DNA from: Fibrobacter succinogenes
GTDB taxonomy: Bacteria > Fibrobacterota > Fibrobacteria > Fibrobacterales > Fibrobacteraceae
Reading direction: 5' to 3'
Assembly (NCBI GenBank): GCA_902779055.1
Contig: CACZAD010000025.1
Location: forward strand, 1 to 64,000
DNA: 64,000 bases
A program made the translations under genes and the position numbers. Shown here in pieces: positions 1-8,546 of this stretch. Positions within the stretch are counted from its first letter, which is position 1; each line of letters begins with the position of its first letter. The notes below the pieces were generated by a model. That model was not told the DNA's origin, made no database searches, and was given only the letters and a program-made list of their open reading frames with translations.

Positions 1-175
1 TTCGGCCTCGTCTCTCAGGAACGGCGCCAATTATAGAATTTTCAGGAACTTTTGCAAGGGGTAATTCTGAAAAAAATTCACTTTTTTTCACTTTTTTCGT
101 TAAAAACGGGATGCATGCCGCCGGTGCTACACATTATTCACATTCTGTGAACAGAAATCTTTTTGGAGGGGAAGG

Positions 176-606
176 CGACCCCGGAATGAATCCGGGGTGA
201 CAACCGTGTAAGGCGGCCCCGGAACGGGGTCCGGGGTGACATTGTAATGGGAGCCGTGTAAGGTGGCCCCGGAATGAATCCGGGGTGACATTGTAAGGGG
301 GACCGTGTAAGGAGATGCCCGCTCGGAGGCGGGCATGACAGTCGTGAGGGGAACCGTGTAAGGTGGCCCCGGAACGGGGTCTGGGATGACACTGCAAGGG
401 GGTGCCGTGTAAGGAGATGCCCGCTCGGAGGCGGGCATGACAGTCGGGAGGGAACCGTGTAAGGCGACCCCGGAATAAATCCGGGGTGACAACCGTGTAA
501 GGTGGCCCCGGCACAGGGGCCGGGGTGACAGCCGTGAGGGGGACCGTGTAAGGAGATGCCCGCTCGGAGGCGGGTATGACAGTAAGGCCGGGGGGACAAT
601 GAGGGG
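176..606. repeat. Direct array of about nine palindromic elements
   Basis: This stretch lacks a credible gene and holds about nine head-to-tail units spaced roughly 45-50 bp. Each unit has a left flank GTGTAAGG, a GC-rich hairpin, and TGACA at the right. Stem types alternate: CCCCGG...CCGGGG, ATGCCCGC...GCGGGCAT and CCCCGGC...GCCGGGG. Pairing is kept although the sequence differs. Proline-rich open frames across it are by-products of the repeat. The array lies just downstream of the GH45 terminator. The first 125 bases of the window contain only AT-rich sequence with no recognisable feature. Confidence 0.9.
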
Positions 607-616
607 TGACAATGCA

Positions 617-645
617 TAAAAAAACTCCTCGCGGTGAGCGAGGAG
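617..645 (-). terminator. Rho-independent terminator of the GH45 gene
   Basis: An 8-bp perfect stem (CTCCTCGC pairing with GCGAGGAG) with a 5-nt loop is followed on the minus strand by a run of eight T. It lies 20 bp beyond the GH45 stop codon. Confidence 0.85.
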
Positions 646-665
646 CACAAATTCATTCGATTTCT

Positions 666-2044
666 TTATTGAACATCACAGCCGGCACTCGGGTTGACCC
701 AGCCGTTTTCCGGAGGAGCTTCGCCTGCCTTCCAGCAATGGAGCGTGTCGAGTACGTCGCCTTCCTTGTAAGTGGACCAGTCCGTCACCTTCTTGATATT
801 GGTCTCTATAGAGGTGTTGAATCGGCTCATGTAATGATCGACCAAGTACTGCGGGCATTCCACTTCTTCGATGTAGTAGGTCGGATTGTCAGCAGCCTTG
901 TACCAGTCGGCAAACCAGTGGCAACCACGCAAAAGGTTCGGGAGACCGGCATCGCCGAAAGCCGCGTCGCACATATCCTTGATGCAGGTCTGGTATGCAA
1001 CGAGAGTAGCATCATAACCGAGCTTGTTCTGGCATTCGGTCAAGAATCCGCCAAAGCCTGCACCCCAGTTAAAGTCGCTGCCTTTATTTACCTGGACAGT
1101 AAGAGCGTCAAAGGCGCCCACGCCACCGCCCGGTACCATCAAGTCGAACTGACCTGCCGGAAGATCCGGGTTACCGCCAGCCACATCCATACCGATGTTA
1201 GAGGCCATCACAATCATGTGCTTGCCCTTGAGCGCTCGGTGAGTTTCCCTTGGCGGGTTGTTTTCCATCTCGTTTGCGAAGTGACCGTCGTACTGCAAGT
1301 GATAGCACTTGCCGCACTTGCTATCGGCAGTGCCCGCAACGTATGCATAAGAAAGCGTATCGTTCACGGCAATAGGCGCCATGTCCGTGCAGGTAAACAC
1401 GCCCTTTTCCTTTTCGTCGCCGCAAGCGCTTCTAGTCCCGTTGTAACCGAACCAGGACTTCGATACGTCACCCAAGGTAAAAGTAGGGACTTCGACATCG
1501 TGAATGTTGCAGTTGCGCGCAGTGCCGTAGTCAGCAAGATAGGCCTCGTTAGAAGACGTGTCTGCACGAGTCACATCGTTAGCGTTTTCCCTAAGCCAGG
1601 AGCAATGCGGCTTGCAAGCATCCCAGTAGCGGGTATTCCAACCGCGCTTTGCCGTAGCGCTGATGTCCTTGGTGTATTCGGCCGGAGGCGGGCCGTAAGA
1701 TTCAAGAGTCGGGAATCCATCTGCACCACGGCGGACGAATTCGGAGTTGCGCTAGATGTCGGATTGCCGGCCGAGCTAGACGAATTTGCAGGGGAACTCG
1801 TCGGCAGATCGCCAACATTGCTGGAACTCATTGCAGAACTAAGCGGAACATCAGCGGAACTTGAAGCCGGATTAGAACTATCCGAGTTTTGCCCGACAGA
1901 AGAACTGCTTTGTTCCTCCCAAACAACACTCGACGAAGACGCCCCAACAGGCGGAGAAAGCGGAGATGTAGAATCACCGGAGCAGGCACTAAACATTGCA
2001 CAAGCGCCCGCAGCCAATACAGAGCTCAATAAAACCTTTTTCAT
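666..2044 (-). pseudogene. GH45 endoglucanase lipoprotein, split by a frameshift
   Basis: Two consecutive minus-strand frames together make one glycoside hydrolase family 45 enzyme (endo-beta-1,4-glucanase, inverting). The 5' frame (1571-2044) starts with a lipoprotein signal peptide ending MFSAC, then a Ser-rich linker of about 75 residues. The 3' frame (stop at 666, open back to about 1751) begins FVRRGADGFPTLESYG and carries the GH45 signature NTRYWDACKPHCSW, whose Asp is the catalytic base. It continues through a cysteine-rich catalytic domain with GGGVGAFDALTVQVN. The switch must lie between about 1718 and 1751. Restoring one base near 1740 would give one protein of about 460 residues. 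There is no homopolymer at the site. This is either a true pseudogene or an assembly error. A surface-anchored cellulase fits the suspected host. Confidence 0.85.
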
Positions 2045-2063
2045 AATCGTCCTTTCAATACCT

Positions 2064-2092
2064 CGTCTAAAATTAGATTTAATCGTCTAAAA
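2064..2092. promoter_or_regulatory. Direct repeat upstream of the GH45 gene, possible operator
   Basis: The 9-mer CGTCTAAAA occurs at 2064-2072 and 2084-2092 (spacing 20 bp, about two helical turns), 20-48 bp before the GH45 start codon. Such spacing is typical of a dimer-bound operator. No regulator can be named. Confidence 0.3.
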
Positions 2093-2135
2093 AATGACAT
2101 AAAAAAGTTTTTTAAAAGAGTTTTAGTGGCAATGC

Positions 2136-2172
2136 AAAAAAACGCCCGGGAGCGGTGCTTCCGGGGCGTTTT
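2136..2172 (-). terminator. Terminator downstream of glgE
   Basis: A GC-rich stem of about 13 bp (AACGCCC... pairing with ...GGGGCGTT) is followed on the minus strand by seven T. It lies beyond the repeat array that follows glgE, so that array is probably transcribed with glgE. Confidence 0.7.
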
Positions 2173-2175
2173 AGA

Positions 2176-2302
2176 AAGGCGATCCCGGCACAGAGGCCGG
2201 GATGACAAGCGTGTAAGGAGATGCCCGCTCGGAGGCGGGCATGACAGTAAGGCCGGGGTGACAGCCGTGTAAGGCGACCCCGGAATGAATCCGGGGTGAC
2301 AG
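2176..2302. repeat. Palindromic element array (about four units)
   Basis: Direct units with stems ATCCCGGC...GCCGGGAT, ATGCCCGC...GCGGGCAT, a degenerate copy, and CCCCGG...CCGGGG. Each ends TGACA and most are preceded by GTGTAAGG. The array lies between the glgE stop codon and its terminator. Confidence 0.85.
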
Positions 2303-2310
2303 GAAGAAGT

Positions 2311-4041
2311 TTAGATTTTCTTCAGCACGAACATGTGGCCGGGGGCCTTTGCAGGGTCCAGCTTCACGTAGTTCTTGTTGCCGCGCCATACATAGCTTTC
2401 GTCAGTCACGACGTCCTTCAAGAAGAAGAACGAATCGTTCTGGAGGCCAAGCTTAGCCATGTCGAGTTCCACAATACCTTCTTGCACGTGGTCCATGTCC
2501 ATATTGCACACGCAGAGAATCACATCGTCGCCAGACTTCTTGGAGTAAACCATGAGCTGGTCGTTCTGAGCGTAATGGAATTCGAGGTTATCGTATTCCT
2601 GCAAGGCGGCGTGTTCCTGACGGGCGACATTCAGGCGGCGGACAAAGTCCTGAATGCCCGGGCCACTCCAGTTGTGGACCTTGTACTGGTACTTTTCGCT
2701 ATCGGCGAGTTCTTCCTTGATCGGGCTCGGGATGTTTTCGCAGAGTTCGTATCCGTTGTACATACCCGTAAGGCTCGAGAGCGTCGCGGCCAAAAAATAG
2801 CGCTGCTTGAAGGCGTTTGCACCCTTGTACGCAAGATACTTCGGGAAGATATCCGGAGTCGTCGGGAAGAAGATACCACGCATGTATTCCTTGGCATTGG
2901 ACTGCGTGAGTTCCTTGAGGTACTGTTCGAATTCCCACTTGGCAGAACGCCATGCGAAATACGTGTAGCTCATATCGAAGCCGGACTTCGCCAAGCGATG
3001 CATCATCTTCGGACGGGTGAATGCTTCGGCGAGGAACACGAGTTCCGGGCGCTTTTCCTTCACGTCGGCGATGAGCCATTCCCAGAACGGGAACGGCTTG
3101 GTGTGCGGGTTGTCGATACGGAAGATTTCAACGCCCTTGTCGGCCCAGAACAAAATAATGTTCTCGATTTCCTTCCAGAGTTCCTTGTAGTTCTCGTTGT
3201 AGTAATCGAACGGGTAAATGTCTTCGTACTTCTTGGGCGGATTTTCTGCAAACTTGATGCTGCCATCCGGTTCGTGATAGAACCATTCCGGATGCGACTT
3301 GACGTACGGATGGTCCGGGCTGCAGTTGAGAGCGATGTCCAATGCAAGGCGGAGTCCCTTGGCGCGAGCGGTCTTTGCAAAGTGTTCAAAGTCCTTCATC
3401 GTGCCCAGTTCCGGGTCCACGTCGTAATGACCGCCGTTCTTGTTACCCACTGCATACGGGCATCCCGGTTCGAGCGGATTGCCCTTCTTGTCGACCTTGG
3501 CGTGGAGCGCATTGTTTGCGCCCTTGCGGTTGGTGACACCTATCGGGTGAATCGGAACAAGGTAAACGGTATCGAAGCCGAGGCCAGCAATGTAGTCGAG
3601 CTGCTTTTCGCAATCCTTCCAGGTGGCAGACTTTTTGGGGTCGGTGCCCTGGCTCTTCGGCCACATTTCGTACCACGTGCCCACACGGCTGTAGGTCGGG
3701 TCCACACGGAGCTTCATCACCGGACTTTCGGTCGGAACGTCCTTCGGCTCCTTGGTCCATGCGCAAATCTTGTATTCGTAATAGCCGATGTTGCCGACCG
3801 TGAACGAGCCTTCCCAGAGGTCGTTATCCACAAAGTGCATCGGAGCCTGTTCCCACTTTTTCTTGGAAACGTGGCGGTAAAAAATCGCTGCATCGTACTT
3901 TTCGTGACTGTGGCGGAAGATGTCGGCCTGGAGCGTCACGGTATCACCGGGTTCACGCTTGAGCATGAAGCGGCCGCCCTCGATGTTCGGGCGAATGTTC
4001 TCGATTACGAGATTTTCTTTAAGAGTTGGAATAGTAGCCAT
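2311..4041 (-). CDS. glgE: Alpha-1,4-glucan:maltose-1-phosphate maltosyltransferase (GlgE)
   Basis: GlgE (GH13 subfamily 3) extends alpha-1,4-glucan chains using maltose-1-phosphate. The 576-residue protein has an N-terminal beta domain with the family motif RPNIEGGRF (about residues 17-25) and a (beta/alpha)8 barrel with VYLVPIHPIG near 158 and ALDIALNCSPDHPY near 233. The catalytic nucleophile is expected in FRIDNPHTKP (Asp310) and the acid/base in FLAEAFTRP (Glu339). It is somewhat shorter than the 650-700 residues usual for GlgE, mainly at the N-terminus. It starts 22 bp after the kinase gene stops, so the two are probably cotranscribed. No treS, mak or glgB homologue lies in this window. 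I am confident of the subfamily, less so of the physiological product. Confidence 0.9.
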   Translation of the reverse strand: MATIPTLKENLVIENIRPNIEGGRFMLKREPGDTVTLQADIFRHSHEKYDAAIFYRHVSKKKWEQAPMHFVDNDLWEGSFTVGNIGYYEYKICAWTKEPKDVPTESPVMKLRVDPTYSRVGTWYEMWPKSQGTDPKKSATWKDCEKQLDYIAGLGFDTVYLVPIHPIGVTNRKGANNALHAKVDKKGNPLEPGCPYAVGNKNGGHYDVDPELGTMKDFEHFAKTARAKGLRLALDIALNCSPDHPYVKSHPEWFYHEPDGSIKFAENPPKKYEDIYPFDYYNENYKELWKEIENIILFWADKGVEIFRIDNPHTKPFPFWEWLIADVKEKRPELVFLAEAFTRPKMMHRLAKSGFDMSYTYFAWRSAKWEFEQYLKELTQSNAKEYMRGIFFPTTPDIFPKYLAYKGANAFKQRYFLAATLSSLTGMYNGYELCENIPSPIKEELADSEKYQYKVHNWSGPGIQDFVRRLNVARQEHAALQEYDNLEFHYAQNDQLMVYSKKSGDDVILCVCNMDMDHVQEGIVELDMAKLGLQNDSFFFLKDVVTDESYVWRGNKNYVKLDPAKAPGHMFVLKKI

Positions 4042-4063
4042 AATGATTATAATTTAACAAAAA

Positions 4064-6217
4064 CTACTTCTTATCGCCGTACTTGTAGCGGTAACCGTAC
4101 CCATAGCCGTAGCCGCCGCCTTCGTACAAGCACTGGTTAAGAACGATAGCCTTCTTGTCAAGCTTTGCGATGCTGAGCTGGTCAATGACTTCCTGGATGT
4201 TTTCCATAGAGTGCTTCTTGTACTCGATGACAATCAAGCCAAAATCAGCCAGCTTGGCGATAGCCTGGGCATCAGAAACGAGCGAGTTCGGCGGGGTGTC
4301 AATCACGACAATGTCGTACTTAGACTTGCATTCGTCAATGAGTTCGGCAAAGGCCCTGGAGCTCACCATTTCGCCCGGATTCGGCGCACGGGAACCCTTA
4401 GGCAAGAAGTAAAAATCATCACCCATATCGACAACGCAATCTTCCAACTTGCAGCTATTGGTCAAGACATCCGAAATACCCTTTTCACGTGCATGAGAAA
4501 GGCGGGACTTGCGCAAGTCGGCGTCGACAAACAGGACTCGCTTATTTTGTTTGGCAAAAAGGTACGCCAAGTTCAGCGAAACAAAGGACTTGCCCGCACC
4601 CGGGACAATGCCCGTCACCATGAGCACTCGCCCACCATCTTCGAGGAACGAGAACTCCAGCGCCGTGCGGAGCGTACGCACCTTTTCGACCGCGATGTCT
4701 TCGGCATCGGCCTTGGCCAGAATAAAGCGCTTGTCGTTAACGCCCGGGAGCTTGCGGCTGATTTGCGTCTTGGGAATCTTGGCATAGACGCTCACGCCCG
4801 TTTCGCGTTCGATTTCAGAAGACGAACCGACACCGCGATTACGCAGGGTATGCAAGAGATAAATCAAGATCAGGCTGAAAGCGAAACCGCCACCAAAACC
4901 CGCAGCCATGATCTTTTTGCGGTTGGGCTTGGACGGTTTTTCATGAATATAGGCCGGGTCCACGACGCGCACGTTGCCGATTTCGCTAGCACGGACCACG
5001 CGCAACTGCTGGATGTTGTTCAAGACAGACGTGTAAAGCTGGTTATTGATTTCCACATCCTGCTGCAACTTCAGCACATCCTGCTGGGTGGTCGGCAGCT
5101 TTTTGGTTTTGCTTTCTTCTTTACCGATTTCGCGGCTCAGGCGTTGCTGCTGCTGCAAAATGGCCTGCATCGCCGGGTGATCTTCCTTGAACAAGCGGGC
5201 CTTTTCCTGGTACTGCTGCTGCAACGAGAGCAACTGCGTCTTGAGTTCGATCTGGCGTTCAAGAGTGCCCTTCGCTTCGGCACCGAGGTCGACGGTCCCC
5301 ATCTTGTTGCGGTAATTTGTCAACAAACGTTCCGAGGAGTCCAGCTTGGCCTTGATCGACGGCAGCTGTTCTTCCAAAAATTCCAAGGACTTTTCGGCTT
5401 CGGCACTGCGCATCTCGACGTTCTGGCGCACATAGGCCTGCGCAACGGCATTAAGCACATCGGCGACACGGTCCGGATAACGGCCGGAATACGAAATTTC
5501 CAGGATGTTCGAATTTTTTTCCTTTTCGTAGGCGTTGATCGCCGTCTGCAAACCTTCGGCAACACCAAGAACAGAAGACCTGAACAAGCGGAACGACTGA
5601 CCCGGTTCGGCATAAATCGCCTTGACACAAATCGCGACCGTATCTGCGCCCATCGGTATGCGGTACGTCTCCCCGGTTTTACCTACGACAAGGCTCTGCC
5701 CCATCGGCGAGAAGAGTTCGTACGTATCCTGTGCCTGGACTACGGCAATCCACTTTTCGCCCTTTTTGCGCTTTTCATTCTTGTTCGTTTTTGGCGGTTC
5801 AAAAAGATCCAGGTCCATACGGCCTTCACTGCGCATAAGCCTATCCACAATCCCTTGCGGCTCTGCCGTATAGTTCAAATGCAGCTGTTCGACCACCGGC
5901 ATCAGAACGCTCAGGCTCTTGATCAAGTGGATCTCGGCAACCGCCGGGCTCTTTGCGTCGAACAAGTCACCAAAATCCGAAACAGCCTTGCCGCTCTTGG
6001 ACTTTGTATCGAGCTGGAGCATCGTCTTGTTATCGAAGGAATCGCGGATATAGCGCGAGGCAACCGTCCCAGCCAAAAGCCCAACGATCGACAAAAATGC
6101 GACAAGCTTCCAATGATGCAGAATGTTGCCGAGCAGGTCAAAGGAATCGCCCGTATTGGCATGCATAAAAAAAGGCGGCTGAGGATTCAGCTGTTTATTA
6201 TTTGGTGTAACAGTCAT
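4064..6217 (-). CDS. Wzz/BY-kinase: polysaccharide chain-length and export tyrosine autokinase
   Basis: An inner-membrane protein that controls polymerisation and export of surface polysaccharide. Numbering from the ATG at 6217 (717 residues): N-terminal membrane segment near 38-55, long periplasmic coiled-coil Wzz domain, second membrane segment near 435-455, then a cytoplasmic BY-kinase domain. That domain has Walker A GIVPGAGKS (about 536-544), Walker A' FVDADLRKS, Walker B IVVIDTPP, and a C-terminal Gly/Tyr cluster (YGYGYGYRYKYG) suited to autophosphorylation. ATG 6217 is preceded by GGAA; a TTG five codons earlier is less likely. It is followed by glgE and preceded by a WecG-type transferase, at the head of the polysaccharide locus. 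Confidence 0.93.
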   Translation of the reverse strand: MTVTPNNKQLNPQPPFFMHANTGDSFDLLGNILHHWKLVAFLSIVGLLAGTVASRYIRDSFDNKTMLQLDTKSKSGKAVSDFGDLFDAKSPAVAEIHLIKSLSVLMPVVEQLHLNYTAEPQGIVDRLMRSEGRMDLDLFEPPKTNKNEKRKKGEKWIAVVQAQDTYELFSPMGQSLVVGKTGETYRIPMGADTVAICVKAIYAEPGQSFRLFRSSVLGVAEGLQTAINAYEKEKNSNILEISYSGRYPDRVADVLNAVAQAYVRQNVEMRSAEAEKSLEFLEEQLPSIKAKLDSSERLLTNYRNKMGTVDLGAEAKGTLERQIELKTQLLSLQQQYQEKARLFKEDHPAMQAILQQQQRLSREIGKEESKTKKLPTTQQDVLKLQQDVEINNQLYTSVLNNIQQLRVVRASEIGNVRVVDPAYIHEKPSKPNRKKIMAAGFGGGFAFSLILIYLLHTLRNRGVGSSSEIERETGVSVYAKIPKTQISRKLPGVNDKRFILAKADAEDIAVEKVRTLRTALEFSFLEDGGRVLMVTGIVPGAGKSFVSLNLAYLFAKQNKRVLFVDADLRKSRLSHAREKGISDVLTNSCKLEDCVVDMGDDFYFLPKGSRAPNPGEMVSSRAFAELIDECKSKYDIVVIDTPPNSLVSDAQAIAKLADFGLIVIEYKKHSMENIQEVIDQLSIAKLDKKAIVLNQCLYEGGGYGYGYGYRYKYGDKK

Positions 6218-6285
6218 AGATATTTGTTCCAACTAATAGTATTAGCAATATAAAAAAGGAGAAGAATCGGGAGCAAAACAAGCCG

Positions 6286-7011
6286 TCAAATCCCTATCTT
6301 TTCCCTGAGAACTAACACCAAAAACATCACATTGCCAATTATGTAGCGGCGCCACATACGGCGAGGCTCCTTCAAAAGGCGGTAAAGCCATTCCAAGCCA
6401 AGCTTTTGCCAAATCATCGGGGCACGCTTGTAAGTCCCCGCAAAGAAATCGAAAACCGCGCCAACAGTCCCAACGTGACAGTGAATATTCAGACGGTCCC
6501 AGTTGGCATAAGTCCATTTTTCTTGCTTGGGGGCCGTCATGCCGATCCAGAGCAAGTCCGGGTTTGCATCGTTAATCGCCTTGACCATGTTCAAGTCGTC
6601 TTCGACCGTGAACTGGGGTTTATACGGCGGAGAGTACGTAACGACTTCCAAATTCGGGTACACGACTGCGGCCTTTTGGCGGATGAGCTTCAGGACCTTT
6701 TCGCTGGAACCCAGGAACATCACCTTGCCGCCGGTCTCGTTCAACCGCTTCATTTCAAAAACGAACAAATCCCACCCCGCAATGCGTTCCTTGGGCCGGG
6801 ACTTGGCCCTGAGCAGCCAGCAAACGCGGACGATGCTGATGCCGTCGGGAATCAGGACGTCGCCCTTGGTGAGAGCCTCTTCGAACAAGACATCCCTGCG
6901 GGCGTTGTTGTAAGAGAACGCGTTGATCGTGTTGATCAGCAACTTCCCTTTGGGGAGGTTCGCCAATTCGGCACGGCTACAGAGGAGTTTTAAGTTTTTG
7001 ATGCAAATCAT
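6286..7011 (-). CDS. WecG/TagA/CpsF-family glycosyltransferase
   Basis: A GT26-family enzyme that adds a sugar (ManNAcA or similar) to a lipid-linked precursor of surface polysaccharide. Family features visible are ALTKGDVLIPDGISIVRVCWLL near the N-terminal third, KVMFLGSS, NPDLLWIGMTAPKQEKW and GTVGAVFDFFAGTYKRAP, ending in the ...RMWRRY... tail. The frame is open 37 codons further upstream, but I place the start at 7011. The canonical domain begins there, and a good sigma70-like promoter lies just upstream at 7038-7066, inside the would-be extension. BY-kinase follows 68 bp downstream on the same strand. Confidence 0.88.
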   Translation of the reverse strand: MICIKNLKLLCSRAELANLPKGKLLINTINAFSYNNARRDVLFEEALTKGDVLIPDGISIVRVCWLLRAKSRPKERIAGWDLFVFEMKRLNETGGKVMFLGSSEKVLKLIRQKAAVVYPNLEVVTYSPPYKPQFTVEDDLNMVKAINDANPDLLWIGMTAPKQEKWTYANWDRLNIHCHVGTVGAVFDFFAGTYKRAPMIWQKLGLEWLYRLLKEPRRMWRRYIIGNVMFLVLVLREKIGI

Positions 7012-7037
7012 AAAATGGGCCCAATTCCGTAATTCCA

Positions 7038-7066
7038 AAGATAGTTTACTGTAGCTTTTTTGTAAA
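7038..7066 (-). promoter_or_regulatory. Sigma70-like promoter for the wecG-like/BY-kinase/glgE unit
   Basis: On the minus strand TTTACA and TATCTT are separated by 17 bp, with transcription expected near 7030, about 20 nt before the chosen start codon. This supports the shorter N-terminus for the downstream gene. Confidence 0.55.
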
Positions 7067-7268
7067 CATATTTCTTGACGAAACTTGTCAGCACCGCCGT
7101 TTTTTTGAGGGGTTATAGCCATCCTGCATAGCTGTTATTTTCGGGGTAATTCTTTAGTTTGCAAAATGAGCATTTTTGCAAGCGGTTGGTTGCAAAATTT
7201 ACAAGATTCCGCTTTTTGAAAAATTCCCGTTTTAGATTAGAGGGTCTAAACTTAACGGAGGTTATTCT

Positions 7269-8073
7269 ATGAATATAAAATCTTTTGACGACCTTGACAT
7301 TACCGATCCGATTATGTTCGGGCTCGTTTTCAGCAACAAGCATATTGCTAAGCCCTTTATTGAACACCTGCTGGGCATCAAAATCGACCACTTGGAAACT
7401 CCTACACCCGAAGCTGTTTTGAGTTACGATGCAGAACACAAAGGCGTTCGCTACGATGTTTACGCACGAGAAACCGACAAGAACGGAGTCACGATTCGCT
7501 CTTTCGACTTGGAAATGCAAATGGTAGACACCAAGGAACTCCCGCAAAGAGCTAGATACTACCAAAGCGTATGCGACGGTGTCGCACTCTCCAAAGGAGA
7601 TTTTTACACGAATCTCAAAGAACAATACATCATTTTTTCTGTGCCCTATGGACATTTTTGGGCATAATTTCCCCTGTTATCACTTCGAAAACAGGGCTCG
7701 TGAGGACTCTGGCATCGTATTGAACGACCTCACTTTTAAAAATTTTTATATATTCACAAGGTACAAGGAATTCACGGATCCGGTCGTCAAAGCGTATATG
7801 AGGTACTTTGCGACTAAGAATGCGGACACCCATGAAACTCAAACTATCAACGACCAAGTATCTTTTTACAAGGATGACACTCTCATAAGGAGCAAGTATA
7901 TGACTTATGAATTTGATCTTCATGAAAGTAAAGAAGAAGGGCGAGCAGAAGCCAAGCTCGAAATGGTCGACGCAATGTTTGCAAAAACCAAATTGACCGA
8001 CGAAGAAATTTCAGCCATCTCAGGCATCCCGCTAGATGAAATTCAAAAGCGCCGCTCGCAACATCAAAAATAA
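7269..8073 (+). pseudogene. Rpn-family PD-(D/E)XK nuclease, frameshifted at a T6 run
   Basis: This is a member of the Rpn/PD-(D/E)XK nuclease family (often labelled 'putative transposase'). The first frame (7269-7667) begins MNIKSFDDLDITDPIMFGLVF after a strong GGAGG site. It carries the nuclease core RYDVYARETD...SFDLEMQ, with the expected D...ExQ residues. The frame shifts at TTTTTT (7633-7638). Continuing one base over gives LCPMDIFGHNFPCYHFENRA and the rest of the protein to 8073, including the EEGRAEAKLEMVDAMF tail common in the family. Removing one T would restore about 268 residues. It may be a pseudogene, a slippage-dependent gene, or a sequencing error. A TTTAGA...TCTAAA inverted repeat lies just upstream near 7235-7255. 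Confidence 0.8.
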
Positions 8074-8105
8074 AACTGGGGCTTTTCACATAAGCAGCCT
8101 ATTAC

Positions 8106-8131
8106 GCCCGAGTCAATCCCGGGCTTTTTTT
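8106..8131 (+). terminator. Possible weak terminator after the nuclease gene
   Basis: A GCCCG...CGGGC stem with a 9-nt loop is followed by seven T. The stem is short, so strength is uncertain. Confidence 0.45.
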
Positions 8132-8208
8132 ACAAGGGCTTTTATCACGACAACACATCTTTCAATATCCCGGCAAAGCGATTTTCAAAAGACTGTAGTG
8201 TAAATTCG

Positions 8209-8472
8209 GAAACTCAAACTATCAATGACCAAGTATCTTTTTATAAGGATGACACTCTCATAAGGAGCAAGTATATGACTTATGAATTTGACCTTCATGA
8301 AAGTAAAGAAGAGGGCCGAGCCGAAGGGAAAATCGAAGGCAAAGCAGAAGCCAAGCTTGAAATGGTTGACGGGATGCTTGCTAACGATATCCCCATAGAA
8401 AAAATCATCGCCATTTCCGGCTTTTCGAGAGAAGACATCCTCAAGCGCAGAGAAGCATTGACAAAAAAATAA
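8209..8472 (+). pseudogene. Duplicated 3' fragment of the Rpn nuclease gene
   Basis: Bases 8209-8311 repeat 7834-7936 with only a handful of substitutions, and the similarity continues to about 8377. The copy then carries its own C-terminus (EGKIEGKAEAKLEMVDGMLANDIPIEKIIAISGFSREDILKRREALTKK region), with an extra EGKIEGKA-type segment absent from the first copy. No nuclease core precedes it, so it is an orphan C-terminal cassette. An ATG at 8275 could give a 65-residue peptide, but no proper ribosome site was seen beyond what the parental sequence provides. Confidence 0.75.
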
Positions 8473-8546
8473 TTTCGCTTGTGAAGAATCACAGCATTGA
8501 AGGCGGGAATTTAACTAAACAAAGTAATCAGCCCGTTATGCCAAAC

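Noticed and set aside
176..606. CRISPR array
   Set aside because: Units are palindromic with varying stems, and the intervals between them are conserved linkers rather than unique spacers; no cas genes are nearby.
127..656. Proline/histidine-rich proteins in three frames
   Set aside because: Composed entirely of translated palindromic repeats (RAGISLHG, PGPPYT types).
606..2090. Large plus-strand coding frame opposite the GH45 gene
   Set aside because: It lies antisense to a protein with clear GH45 motifs and arises from high-GC codon structure.
2296..6253. Long plus-strand frames opposite glgE and the BY-kinase gene
   Set aside because: No family motif in these frames; the opposite strand encodes intact domain signatures.
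7269..8472. Active transposon
   Set aside because: No terminal inverted repeats, target duplication or partner gene; the Rpn nuclease is frameshifted and its annotation as transposase is doubtful.
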